NCBI GenBank assembly: GCA_002713555.1
Contig: PATG01000060.1
Location: 10,801-25,221 of the forward strand
DNA from: Planctomycetaceae bacterium
GTDB lineage: Bacteria; Planctomycetota; Planctomycetia; Pirellulales; Lacipirellulaceae
Length of the DNA stretch: 14,421 bases
Direction: 5' to 3'
The notes beneath the pieces are model-generated. The model was not told the origin of the DNA and searched no databases. It worked only from the letters and a program-made list of their open reading frames with translations. Each line of letters starts with the position of its first letter. The first letter of the stretch is position 1. A program made the position numbers and the translations under genes. This document shows positions 6,233 to 14,062 of the stretch, piece by piece.

Positions 6233-9067
6233 ATGCCTGAATCTTCCCGACAAGCGTCATTACCCGGCATGGAACCCACCGAAGAGCTCTCCCAGCTCCC
6301 CAGTCGGTCCGAGTCCAATCCACCTGAAAACATCCATGGCTGGACTATTTACGCCGTCGATTCGCATTCATTGATCTTTCAGGTATTTCATGCCCTGCCT
6401 GAGATGACCAGCCCACGTGGTGAGCCCGTGGGGGCCATCTATGGTTTCGTGCGTGACTTGCTGCAGCTGATCGAAACGCGCAAGCCCGATGCACTCTTAT
6501 GCGCCTTCGATTTACCCGGCCCTACTTTCAGGCACGACTTGTACGATGGCTACAAAGCCGATCGGGGCTCCATGCCTGAAGACCTGGCTTCGCAGATACC
6601 TAAAATACGTGAAGTGCTGGCCGCATTGGGAATCCCCATCCTGAGCAGTCCGGGGTTCGAAGCGGATGACGTCTTGGCAACGGTCGCTCGCTTGTGTGAT
6701 GAGCAAGCAGCTGAATGCCTGATCGTCACTGGTGATAAAGATTGCCGGCAACTGATCACCGAGCATGTCTCTCTCTATAACATCCGTAAAAACTCGATCT
6801 ACCAGGCAGAGGACCTACAGGACGATTGGGGAATACGCCCAGATCAAGTGGTGGATTTCCAGGCCCTGGTTGGCGACAAAGTGGACTGCGTACCCGGAGT
6901 GCCGCTGATTGGCCCTAAAATTGCGCAAGAGCTATTGGCTACTTTCGACGATTTAGACTCCGTTCTCGACCATGCCAATGAAGTCGCTGGAGCAAAACGC
7001 AAACAAAACCTTATGGAGTTTCGCGACGATGCCATTATGTCTCGCGAGCTTGTCAGACTCGACAGGGCAGTTCCCATAACTCCCGACTGGGAAGCCGCCC
7101 GTGTTGGTGGCACGGATCTGGAACGCATCAGAGAACTTTTTCAGGAATTTGGTTTCCGATCCTTGGAGCAGCGCGTGGCCGATCTCAGTGGCGGTAGAGC
7201 TGATGCCAATGTCAGGCAAAGCATTTCTAGCGACTACCATCTCGTGAACGATGTCTCGTCTTTCCAGGAACTTGTCGAAAACCTTGGGCAGCAGAATCTC
7301 ATCTCGATCGACACCGAAACCACGGCCCTCGAACCACGTCGTGCAGAAATTGTTGGCTATGCCTTAGCCTACGAACCGGGGCAGGCCTACTATGTTCCCG
7401 TTCGTGGACCCGCAGGAGATCAAGTCCTCGACAGTGCACTCGTTGCCGATGCCTTGCGTCCTATTCTTGAAAACCCAGAAATCGCCAAGATCGGGCAGAA
7501 CTTAAAATACGATTTAGTGGTATTGAGAAATGCTGGCATCCGACTCAAGGGCACAAAATTTGACACAATGGTAGCAAGCTATTTACTCGACGCTGGAGAA
7601 CGCAGCCACAATTTGGATCAACTCGCACTTCGCTATCTGGACCACACAACAACCAAGATTGACACCCTGATTGGCAAGGGGAAAAACCAAAAACGGATGG
7701 ACGAAGTCCCCGTAGCCGATGTGGCCCACTACGCAGCGGAGGATGCCGATCTCCCCTTACAACTGTACCCACTCCTCGAAGCAAAGCTGGTAGACCAAGG
7801 CCTTGGTGAACTAAACCATACAGTTGAAGTTCCCTTGATTGAGATCCTAGGAGACTTGGAACACCGTGGAATTTGTGTCAATACCGAACGCCTCAATGAA
7901 TTGAGTGTGCTGTATGGCAAGCGTCTTCGGGAGTTGGCCTCAGAAATCGAAGCCCAGGCAGGACATCCGTTGAATATCGGCTCGCCCAAGCAATTGCGGA
8001 TATTGTTATTTGAGGAACTGGGATTGCCCGTCATCAAAAAAACCAAAACCGGCCCCAGTACCGATGCGAGCGTCCTGGAAGAGCTGGCACCCTTGCACCC
8101 TCTGCCACAGAAAATTGTCGAGCATCGGCAGTATTCCAAGTTACTGAACACCTACGTCGATGCACTTCCCGAGCTTGTGCACCCCGATACAGGACGGGTA
8201 CACGCTTCATTCAATCAAGGGGTCGCGGCTACCGGACGGCTCAGTTCGAGCAATCCGAATCTGCAGAACATTCCCGTACGGACTGCAGAAGGTCGAGAAA
8301 TTCGTTCGGCATTTCGCGCGGGTCCCGATGGCTGGAAACTGCTAGCCGCCGACTATTCACAAATCGAGCTGCGCGTGCTAGCGCACTACACCGGAGACCC
8401 AACTCTCTGCCAGGCATTTGCCGATGATGAAGACATCCACGCATTGGTTGCCAGCCAGGTTGAGGGAGTCGAGCTGTCTCAGGTAACGGGTGACATGCGA
8501 CGTCGTGCCAAGGCGGTCAACTTTGGAATCATCTATGGCCAAAGCCCATTTGGATTGGCAAAAGCGCTGGACATAACACAAGACGAAGCCAGCGAGTTTA
8601 TCGAAACCTCTTTTGCACGTTACCCCGGTGTGCTGGACTTTTTTACCGATACCCTGATCACTAGCCGTGAAACGGGATACGTGACGACTTTGTTGGGACG
8701 TCGTCGTGCGATCCAGGGTGTACGTCCTGTGCCAGAAGGGCTACGCGAAACCAAAACGGGCGCCCTGCGACAACTCAACTTGCCAGAACGTACGGCCGTC
8801 AACGCCGTCATCCAGGGGTCGGCAGCAGATTTGATCAAATTGGCGATGATCGGTGTGTATCGCAGACTGGAACAGCAGGACCTACCAGCTCACATGCTCT
8901 TACAGATACACGACGAACTCGTACTGGAAGTGGCTCCTGAAGCTCTCGACGAACTCGCCCAGCTGGTCGTTGAGGAGATGACCCAGGTGATGCACTTGGA
9001 AGTTCCCCTCAAAGTCGACGTAAAAACGGGCGATGATTGGGCCCATTGCGAACCCTGGCAGCATTGA
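6233..9067 (+). CDS. polA: DNA polymerase I with 5'-3' and proofreading 3'-5' exonuclease domains
   Basis: The 944-residue enzyme fills gaps and removes RNA primers during replication and repair. The 5'-3' nuclease domain spans about 37-320 (DLPGPTFRHDLYDGYKADR, EADDVLAT, VTGDKD, GDKVDCVPGVPLIGPK). The 3'-5' exonuclease domain spans about 335-520 with all catalytic motifs intact: Asp360 and Glu362 (IDTET), Asp427 (NLKYD), Tyr500 and Asp504 (YAAED). It should therefore proofread. The polymerase domain spans about 530-944: motif A with Asp707 (DYSQIELR), motif B RRRAKAVNFGIIYG with Lys760, Phe764 and Tyr768, and motif C IHDELV with Asp894. Two oddities are visible. There is a roughly 35-residue polar N-terminal extension before TIYAVDSHSL, and about 10 extra residues between motifs B and C compared with E. 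coli, around PEGLRETKTGAL (834-845). The start lacks a Shine-Dalgarno motif; a later start cannot be excluded. coaE follows closely. Confidence 0.97.
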   Translation: MPESSRQASLPGMEPTEELSQLPSRSESNPPENIHGWTIYAVDSHSLIFQVFHALPEMTSPRGEPVGAIYGFVRDLLQLIETRKPDALLCAFDLPGPTFRHDLYDGYKADRGSMPEDLASQIPKIREVLAALGIPILSSPGFEADDVLATVARLCDEQAAECLIVTGDKDCRQLITEHVSLYNIRKNSIYQAEDLQDDWGIRPDQVVDFQALVGDKVDCVPGVPLIGPKIAQELLATFDDLDSVLDHANEVAGAKRKQNLMEFRDDAIMSRELVRLDRAVPITPDWEAARVGGTDLERIRELFQEFGFRSLEQRVADLSGGRADANVRQSISSDYHLVNDVSSFQELVENLGQQNLISIDTETTALEPRRAEIVGYALAYEPGQAYYVPVRGPAGDQVLDSALVADALRPILENPEIAKIGQNLKYDLVVLRNAGIRLKGTKFDTMVASYLLDAGERSHNLDQLALRYLDHTTTKIDTLIGKGKNQKRMDEVPVADVAHYAAEDADLPLQLYPLLEAKLVDQGLGELNHTVEVPLIEILGDLEHRGICVNTERLNELSVLYGKRLRELASEIEAQAGHPLNIGSPKQLRILLFEELGLPVIKKTKTGPSTDASVLEELAPLHPLPQKIVEHRQYSKLLNTYVDALPELVHPDTGRVHASFNQGVAATGRLSSSNPNLQNIPVRTAEGREIRSAFRAGPDGWKLLAADYSQIELRVLAHYTGDPTLCQAFADDEDIHALVASQVEGVELSQVTGDMRRRAKAVNFGIIYGQSPFGLAKALDITQDEASEFIETSFARYPGVLDFFTDTLITSRETGYVTTLLGRRRAIQGVRPVPEGLRETKTGALRQLNLPERTAVNAVIQGSAADLIKLAMIGVYRRLEQQDLPAHMLLQIHDELVLEVAPEALDELAQLVVEEMTQVMHLEVPLKVDVKTGDDWAHCEPWQH

Positions 9068-9157
9068 AACCCAAATGGACACCGGTAAAAAAACCTTCCA
9101 TCCTTATATCCCATGCCCCGAACGGCGGGCTTTGAACAACGTATCTGGCAATTTGGC

Positions 9158-9775
9158 ATGCACGTATTAGGGCTCGTTGGCGGCATCGCCAGCGGAAAAA
9201 CGACTGTCGCCCAACAATTGGCCGAGCGAGGAGCGCTCGTCCTGGATGCGGATCAGGCGGCTCACGAGGTGATCAATACTCAGGAAATCCGTGAGAAGCT
9301 GGTCAAACGCTGGGGAGAAGAAATCACCTTGGATACCGGCGGGATCGACCGCAAAGCGATTGCCGCCAAGGTTTTCGAAGATTCGCCAAGTGGTGCAGTA
9401 AATCTGGACTATTTAGAACAATTATTGCACCCCCGCATACGCCAGCGCTTTGAGGCCGAATTGGCAAAACTGGCACACAATCAAACCACAATTGCCGTGG
9501 TCGACGCACCCCTACTATTCGAGGCAGGTTGGGCAAACCTGTGCGATAGCGTAGTTTTCGTTGATTGCCCGCTAGAAATCCGGCAGGAACGCGCTGGGGG
9601 TCGAAAATGGACTCCTACCCAATTTACCGCACGAGAAGCTTCCCAAATGCCGATAAAAGAGAAAAAGCAAGCAGCGACTCACGTACTCAACAGCGGTGGC
9701 TCGCTGCATGATTTGTCAGCTCAGGTAGATGCTCTGTGGACTTCGCTTCACTTGGATACTGACAAAACTTTATAA
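9158..9775 (+). CDS. coaE: Dephospho-CoA kinase
   Basis: This cytoplasmic P-loop kinase phosphorylates dephospho-CoA on the 3'-hydroxyl of its ribose, the last step of coenzyme A synthesis. The P-loop is GGIASGKTT (residues 8-16 from this start). Next come VLDADQAAHEV (28-38), LLHPRIRQRF (89-98), VVDAPLLFEAGW (114-125) and VVFVDCP (132-138). A lid region with Arg145 and Arg149 follows. I chose ATG 9158 because MHVLGLVGG begins right at the first strand and the resulting 205 residues equal the usual family length (E. coli 206). An in-frame ATG at 9113 would add 15 residues with no conserved features. Neither has a Shine-Dalgarno motif. It lies 90 bp after polA and probably shares its transcript. 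Confidence 0.93.
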   Translation: MHVLGLVGGIASGKTTVAQQLAERGALVLDADQAAHEVINTQEIREKLVKRWGEEITLDTGGIDRKAIAAKVFEDSPSGAVNLDYLEQLLHPRIRQRFEAELAKLAHNQTTIAVVDAPLLFEAGWANLCDSVVFVDCPLEIRQERAGGRKWTPTQFTAREASQMPIKEKKQAATHVLNSGGSLHDLSAQVDALWTSLHLDTDKTL

Positions 9776-9851
9776 AATGTGGTCACACGAAGCCTTCCCA
9801 CTAGCGAAACTTGTTGCCATACTGGTTTGAAGATTGGCTTGTTCCTAAGAG

Positions 9852-9891
9852 CCTCTCTCTTTTTCATTATCCCACCTATTGATTTCTGTTC
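9852..9891 (+). promoter_or_regulatory. Pyrimidine-rich, G-poor stretch in the rho leader (rut-like)
   Basis: This 40-nt stretch has 33 pyrimidines, with 13 C and only 2 G, a composition typical of Rho loading sites. Further down are a small hairpin (AACGGC-CAACC-GCCGTT, 9940-9956) and a run of eight C (9988-9995). Autogenous control of rho by attenuation in its leader is known in E. coli. That this leader works the same way is inference. No clear promoter is visible in the coaE-rho gap. Confidence 0.3.
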
Positions 9892-10050
9892 GAGCGTTTT
9901 TTTCATTGACGGTTGTGTTGTTCTGACTCGCGTTAGAAGAACGGCCAACCGCCGTTTCCGAAGAGCTATTTAACGAATTACAAAGTTCCCCCCCCACCAT
10001 TGATGCCATCAGCGCATCGGAATTTACTTCTATTCTGGAGTACCCATTCA

Positions 10051-11532
10051 ATGTCTGAGACCAGCAACCGCGGACCGCGGCATGGTCGTCCGCATTCGCA
10101 TTCTCGCGGCAGAAAACCAAACGATTTCAGTTCTATCCAACAAGCAGACAATCAACGGCTTGCAGAACTTGATCGCGAAGAGCCTCTCTCGATTGCTGAA
10201 GAGCTCGACAAAGCTGCGGAACGTGTTCGTCGTGTGGGCAAAACAATTGAGCGGACGGACAAGCCGGACGCCAACATCCATATCGCAGCCTTGCAGCGTA
10301 TGGAAATGCCCGAATTGATTGAAGTGGCCGCCGAGGAGGGTCTGGAAGAAACCGCTGGCCTCAAAAAACAAGATCTCATTTTCCGCATTCTGAAAAAACG
10401 CGTGAAACTTGATGGGATGATGTCAGGGGAAGGGGCCCTGGAAATACTGCCCGATGGTTTTGGTTTCTTACGCAGCCCCGACTACCACTACTTGTCCTGC
10501 CCAGACGACATTTATGTTTCTCCCAGCCAGATCCGTCGTTTCGGTTTGCGCACCGGAGCCACCGTATCGGGAACCATCCGCCCACCCAAAGAAAACGAAC
10601 GGTATTTTGCCTTACTGCGGATCGAAGAGATCAACGGTCAAGATCCCAATCAGCTGTCCAAAAAAGTATTTTTTGACAATCTGACTCCGGTCCATCCCGA
10701 ATCAAGAATTGTCATGGAAACCACGGCCGAAAACACCGACATGCGCGTGGTCGACATGATCGTGCCCATTGGCTTTGGACAGCGCGGGCTGATCGTCAGC
10801 CCTCCTCGAGCCGGCAAGACTATCTTGATGCAGGAAATGGCCAAGAGTGTGCTGGTCAACTACCCACAGGCATACGTGGTCATGCTCTTGATCGACGAAC
10901 GTCCTGAAGAAGTAACGGACATGGAGCGTGAAGTTAAGGGCCCCAATTGCGAAGTCATCAGTTCCACCTTTGACGAACCCTCTTCGCGACACGTGCAAGT
11001 TGCCGACATGGTCATCGAAAAAGCCAAACGCATGGTCGAGTATGGCCATGATGTGGTCATCTTTTTGGATTCGATTACACGTCTGGCTAGAGCTTGGAAT
11101 GCCGAATGCCCCCATTCGGGCAAAGTGCTCTCAGGAGGTATCGATGCCAATGCCATGCAGCGTCCCAAGCGATTCTTTGGGTCAGCACGCAAGGTTGAGG
11201 AGGGTGGCTCTCTAACAATCATCGCTACGGCTTTGATCGATACGGGCAGTCGCATGGACGAAGTTATTTTTGAAGAATTCAAAGGCACGGGAAACCAGGA
11301 AATTGTGCTAGATCGCGCCTTAGTGGATAAACGAATTTGGCCAGCCATCGAAATCAGTCGAAGCGGAACCCGACGTGAAGAAATGTTGATGGACCCCGAA
11401 GAACATCGACGGATCAGTATACTTCGACGTGTGCTTAGCGAAATGAATCCAGCCGATTCAATGGAACTACTTACGACCCGCTTACGCAAAACCAACTCAA
11501 ATGCCGAGTTTTTGATGAGTATCAAGGAGTAA
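10051..11532 (+). CDS. rho: Transcription termination factor Rho
   Basis: Rho is the hexameric RNA-dependent ATPase that ends transcription at C-rich sites. From this start the protein is 493 residues. A basic tail ([16 protein letters not shown]) and a charged linker lead into a Rho_N helical domain at about 76-118. The cold-shock-like RNA-binding domain is at about 120-195 ([31 protein letters not shown]). The ATPase has a P-loop PPRAGKT (251-257), Walker [15 protein letters not shown] (335-348), a Q-loop [19 protein letters not shown] and an R-loop region [13 protein letters not shown]. The upstream ATG at 10000 adds 17 unconserved residues. I prefer 10051 because GGAG (10037-10040) precedes it and MSETSNRGP opens the basic tail. 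The arginine-rich N-terminus is longer than in E. coli Rho, as in several other phyla. Confidence 0.96.
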   Translation: MSETSNRGPRHGRPHSHSRGRKPNDFSSIQQADNQRLAELDREEPLSIAEELDKAAERVRRVGKTIERTDKPDANIHIAALQRMEMPELIEVAAEEGLEETAGLKKQDLIFRILKKRVKLDGMMSGEGALEILPDGFGFLRSPDYHYLSCPDDIYVSPSQIRRFGLRTGATVSGTIRPPKENERYFALLRIEEINGQDPNQLSKKVFFDNLTPVHPESRIVMETTAENTDMRVVDMIVPIGFGQRGLIVSPPRAGKTILMQEMAKSVLVNYPQAYVVMLLIDERPEEVTDMEREVKGPNCEVISSTFDEPSSRHVQVADMVIEKAKRMVEYGHDVVIFLDSITRLARAWNAECPHSGKVLSGGIDANAMQRPKRFFGSARKVEEGGSLTIIATALIDTGSRMDEVIFEEFKGTGNQEIVLDRALVDKRIWPAIEISRSGTRREEMLMDPEEHRRISILRRVLSEMNPADSMELLTTRLRKTNSNAEFLMSIKE

Positions 11533-11590
11533 GCGTTTCAGGATTTTGGAACACCATTCAACATTCCAGACATCCCACCCAAAAATAAAC

Positions 11591-12064
11591 GTGTCAAACA
11601 CAATTGCAATTGCAGCAGTGAACAAATCCGACCGCTTTGCCATCGTGGTCTCCGAGTGGAACAAGTCCATTACCTCAAAGCTACTGGACGGAGCCAGGGA
11701 GACACTCGCAGAAGCAGGTGTTACCGACGACCATGTCGATATTGCGTGGGTCCCCGGGGCCTGGGAACTTCCTGTCGTTGCCCAGAGAATGGCCCAATCG
11801 GGGCAGTATGTGGCCGTGATTGCCTTGGGGGCAGTCATTCGTGGCGAGACATCTCACGATCAACATATAAACCGAAGTGTAAGTCTGGCCCTGATGGAAG
11901 TTGGACTTTCTCAGGATCTGCCGGTGCTTTTCGGTCTCTTGACTTGTGAGTCGTTGGAACAAGCCATACACCGTGCAGGTGGGAATGTTGGCAATAAGGG
12001 CTGCGAGTGTGCAGAAGCAGCTCTCCAGATGGTCGGATTGCTCAAAAACTGTCCACCGGCGTAA
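11591..12064 (+). CDS. ribH: 6,7-dimethyl-8-ribityllumazine synthase
   Basis: RibH condenses 5-amino-6-ribitylaminouracil with 3,4-dihydroxy-2-butanone 4-phosphate, the penultimate step of riboflavin synthesis, usually in large capsid-like or pentameric assemblies. Signatures from the GTG start are FAIVVSEWN (16-24), WVPGAWELPVVA (53-64), IALGAVIRGETSHDQHI (77-93) with the catalytic His89, and a phosphate-binding Arg128 in AIHRAGGNVGNKG. These fit B. subtilis His88 and Arg127 with an offset of one. I chose GTG 11591, which gives 157 residues, the standard length. A TTG at 11546 would add 15 residues with no conserved feature. There is no Shine-Dalgarno motif before the GTG. It lies 58 bp after rho and 74 bp before nusB. 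The ribH-nusB pair is widespread in bacteria. Confidence 0.94.
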   Translation: MSNTIAIAAVNKSDRFAIVVSEWNKSITSKLLDGARETLAEAGVTDDHVDIAWVPGAWELPVVAQRMAQSGQYVAVIALGAVIRGETSHDQHINRSVSLALMEVGLSQDLPVLFGLLTCESLEQAIHRAGGNVGNKGCECAEAALQMVGLLKNCPPA

Positions 12065-12138
12065 AATAGAACATACTGGTCGTGCCGCCACATCATTGAT
12101 CAGAAACCTCAAAGATTTCATCCAGGAACCTCAAACCA

Positions 12139-12543
12139 ATGGCTAGTCGTAGCCGAGCTCGTGAAGTTGCTGTGCAGGCTTTGTTCCAGGAGGACCTGAA
12201 TCCCAGGGACTCACAGGATCAGCTTGCGCCCTTTATCAAAGCCCGCCTGAAGGATGAATCATTACGAGAGTTTGCCACCTATCTGGTTCTGGGAGTGCTT
12301 CGTAATCAGGGTGAGCTGGACACCTTACTTTCGGCAAAAGCCAACAATTGGAGTATCGACCGGATGGCTGCCACCGATCGGGCCGTCCTCCGGTTGGGTG
12401 CCTTCGAAATTCGTTATGCCGATACGCCCGACCACGTGGCTATCGACGAAGCCGTAGAATTAGCAAAACGTTTCGGGAGCGCCAATTCATCTCAGTTTGT
12501 GAATGGCATTCTGGACAAACTATTACCCGTCTCAGACACATAA
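12139..12543 (+). CDS. nusB: Transcription antitermination factor NusB
   Basis: NusB binds boxA RNA with NusE (ribosomal protein S10) and supports antitermination on rRNA operons. The 134-residue all-helical protein has the arginine-rich N-terminus SRSRAREVAVQALFQ (3-17) that contacts boxA. It also has VLGVLRNQGELD, the WSIDRMAATDRAVLRLGAFEI signature, and the C-terminal VAIDEAVELAKRFGS followed by SSQFVNGILDKL. Its length is close to E. coli NusB (139). A weak AGGA sits 12 nt before the ATG. It is flanked by ribH and ftsY in the same direction, so co-transcription is likely. Confidence 0.95.
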   Translation: MASRSRAREVAVQALFQEDLNPRDSQDQLAPFIKARLKDESLREFATYLVLGVLRNQGELDTLLSAKANNWSIDRMAATDRAVLRLGAFEIRYADTPDHVAIDEAVELAKRFGSANSSQFVNGILDKLLPVSDT

Positions 12544-12642
12544 CCAATTTGAAGAGACGAATAGAACTCCCCCTGGTTTTATCCTTCTACTGGGACAATC
12601 CTTTTTCTGTTTCGACATTTCAAATCTACATTTAAAAATTCC

Positions 12643-13590
12643 ATGGGTTTATTCGAAAAACTAAAGCGTGGCCTCACCAAGACCACCAATCTGCTCAAAA
12701 CGGACGTCCGCGACCTCTTTAAAAGCGAAGGACGGCTTATCGACGACGGATTTCTTGATGAAATGCGCGCCATCTTGTTCAAAACGGACATGGGGTACGA
12801 TTCGGTCGAAGAGATCGTGACTGAAGTCTCGACCAAAATGCGGGGCAGGGTGGTCACACTGGAAGAAGTGATAGCCACCTGGAAGCAAAAGCTCTCTGAT
12901 CTCATGGCCCAGGACAGTTCGCCCATCAAATACGCAGAATCAGGCCCAACTGTGATCATGGTCTGTGGTGTCAATGGCGCTGGCAAAACCACTTCGATTG
13001 CCAAACTGGCCCACCTCCTCAAATCGGAAGGCAAAAGTATTGTGCTGGGTGCAGGCGACACATTTCGTGCCGCCGCTGTCCAGCAACTAACCATTTGGTC
13101 AGAGCGTCTGGGGGTCAATATCGTTACGGGAGAAGATGGGGCCCACCCTGCTTCTGTCGCCTATCGGGCAGTTGAAGAGACGATTCGCACGGGTGCTGAC
13201 GTGTGCATCGTGGACACGGCTGGCCGGCTCCAAACGCAGAAGAACCTGATGACAGAACTGACTAAAATACAGGATTCCATCCGCAAGCAAATTCCCGCTG
13301 CACCTCATGAAGTACTGCTCGTCCTGGACGCCACCACGGGTCAAAACGGCATCAGCCAGGCCAGTAAGTTCACCGAAGCGGTGGACTGCACGGGCATTGT
13401 ATTGGCCAAACTCGATGGAACCGCCAAAGGTGGCGTCGTGGTAGCCATCCGTGCTCAAGTAGGCCTCCCTGTCAAATACGTTGGCGTCGGCGAACAGCCC
13501 GAAGACTGGGCCCTGTTTGATCATGAAGAATTCGCCAATGCACTCTTTGCTGAAGTCGGAGCAGATGAAGCGACCCCTGCTGCGGGCTAG
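12643..13590 (+). CDS. ftsY: Signal recognition particle receptor FtsY
   Basis: FtsY is the SRP-receptor GTPase that docks ribosome-SRP complexes at the membrane for co-translational insertion. The 315-residue protein has only the N and G domains. The N domain is a helical bundle at about 1-90. The G domain carries G1 GVNGAGKTT (109-117), the insertion-box motif DTFRAAA (139-145), G3 DTAGR (191-195), LDGTAKGG (257-264) and the closing GVGEQPEDW (281-289). The acidic A domain of E. coli FtsY is absent, as in many bacteria; MGLFEKLKRGL may form the amphipathic membrane helix. The G4 box reads AKLD (255-258) instead of the usual TKLD, a mild change that leaves the specificity Lys and Asp intact. 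There is no Shine-Dalgarno motif. A 99-bp gap without obvious signals separates it from nusB. Confidence 0.96.
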   Translation: MGLFEKLKRGLTKTTNLLKTDVRDLFKSEGRLIDDGFLDEMRAILFKTDMGYDSVEEIVTEVSTKMRGRVVTLEEVIATWKQKLSDLMAQDSSPIKYAESGPTVIMVCGVNGAGKTTSIAKLAHLLKSEGKSIVLGAGDTFRAAAVQQLTIWSERLGVNIVTGEDGAHPASVAYRAVEETIRTGADVCIVDTAGRLQTQKNLMTELTKIQDSIRKQIPAAPHEVLLVLDATTGQNGISQASKFTEAVDCTGIVLAKLDGTAKGGVVVAIRAQVGLPVKYVGVGEQPEDWALFDHEEFANALFAEVGADEATPAAG

Positions 13591-13634
13591 ACAAATTGTT
13601 GGCATTTTGTTGGCATTGCTGCTACCAGGGCCAT

Positions 13635-13710
13635 GCTGCCTAGCCGCGCGTCAGTTGCTGACCAACCAGCAGGCACTCTCTATTGACTCGTTGCCCATGT
13701 GCTAGGCAGC
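13635..13710. repeat. 10-bp inverted repeat with nested hairpin downstream of ftsY
   Basis: GCTGCCTAGC (13635-13644) and GCTAGGCAGC (13701-13710) are perfect reverse complements with a 56-nt loop. The loop holds a smaller hairpin, TGCTG-ACCAAC-CAGCA (13656-13671). CGGATTTTCC follows, which is only a weak U-tract. It may be a processed 3' end of the ftsY transcript. Alternatively, since it lies about 110-190 bp before the sigma54 start site, it may be a paired activator site. Confidence 0.45.
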
Positions 13711-13739
13711 CGGATTTTCCAAATCACTGTAAAAGCCTT

Positions 13740-13770
13740 TTCTACAGGGGTTTAGTAGAACAAGATCCCT
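13740..13770 (+). other. Possible H-type pseudoknot between ftsY and amt
   Basis: TTCTAC (13740-13745) can pair with GTAGAA (13755-13760) across a 9-nt loop, and the loop bases AGGG (13746-13749) can pair with CCCT (13767-13770). The 11-mer GCCTTTTCTAC occurs twice (13735-13745 and 13782-13792), so GTAGAA could pair with either copy. It lies upstream of the predicted sigma54 start site and would only be in RNA read through from ftsY. It may be chance. Confidence 0.25.
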
Positions 13771-13794
13771 GAGCATATGAGGCCTTTTCTACTT

Positions 13795-13810
13795 TTGGCA
13801 CATTAATTGC
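13795..13810 (+). promoter_or_regulatory. Sigma54 (-24/-12) promoter for amt
   Basis: TTGGCAC-ATTAA-TTGC fits the RpoN consensus TGGCAC-N5-TTGC exactly, with the essential GG (13797-13798) and GC (13809-13810) ten bases apart. The following GA also fits. Transcription would start near 13822, leaving a leader of about 240 nt before amt. Sigma54 with NtrC is the standard control of ammonium transporter genes under nitrogen limitation. Dependence here is inferred from the motif and the gene downstream. Confidence 0.75.
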
Positions 13811-13951
13811 GATTAGCATTGGCACCCGCTGTAAGAAAGTTTACCAAGCAACAGCGATTGGCGGCATACCCCAAAACTGCCTGTCCCGTTTTTGTAGTAC
13901 GGTCTGGTGATTTGGGAGTAGCAGCCCAGGATTTAACAGACGAGCACTATT

Positions 13952-13976
13952 GAGATGTCCTGAGCAGGGGCATCTC
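13952..13976 (+). other. Leader hairpin upstream of amt (first)
   Basis: GAGATGTCC (13952-13960) pairs with GGGCATCTC (13968-13976) in a 9-bp stem with one G-U pair and a 7-nt loop. No U-tract follows, so it is not a simple terminator. It lies inside the predicted amt leader and may control mRNA stability or translation. Confidence 0.4.
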
Positions 13977-14001
13977 CGGGATCAATTAGGCGGTATTCTT
14001 G

Positions 14002-14021
14002 TCAGGTCGCTTCGATCCTGA
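14002..14021 (+). other. Leader hairpin upstream of amt (second)
   Basis: TCAGGTCG (14002-14009) pairs with the segment CGATCCTGA (14013-14021) in an 8-bp stem with one bulged T and a CTT loop. It ends about 40 nt before the amt start codon and is followed, 7 nt later, by a short TATTTTCC stretch. Confidence 0.4.
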
Positions 14022-14062
14022 ATGGACTATTTTCCTTCTGACAAACTTAAAGGCGTACGAAA

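Noticed and set aside
9779..9973. 64-codon plus-strand ORF between coaE and rho
   Set aside because: The translation is low-complexity hydrophobic with no start signal and lies in the pyrimidine-rich leader, whose composition explains the Phe/Leu/Ser content.
10860..11525. Long antisense ORF (221 codons) inside rho
   Set aside because: It is a codon-bias shadow of rho, very rich in Ser and Arg, and rho itself is unambiguous.
13591..13705. Continuation of a plus-strand ORF past the ftsY end
   Set aside because: This frame overlaps the ftsY C-terminus and its tail beyond 13590 has no recognisable features, though a short LLALLLPG-type stretch looks superficially like a signal peptide.
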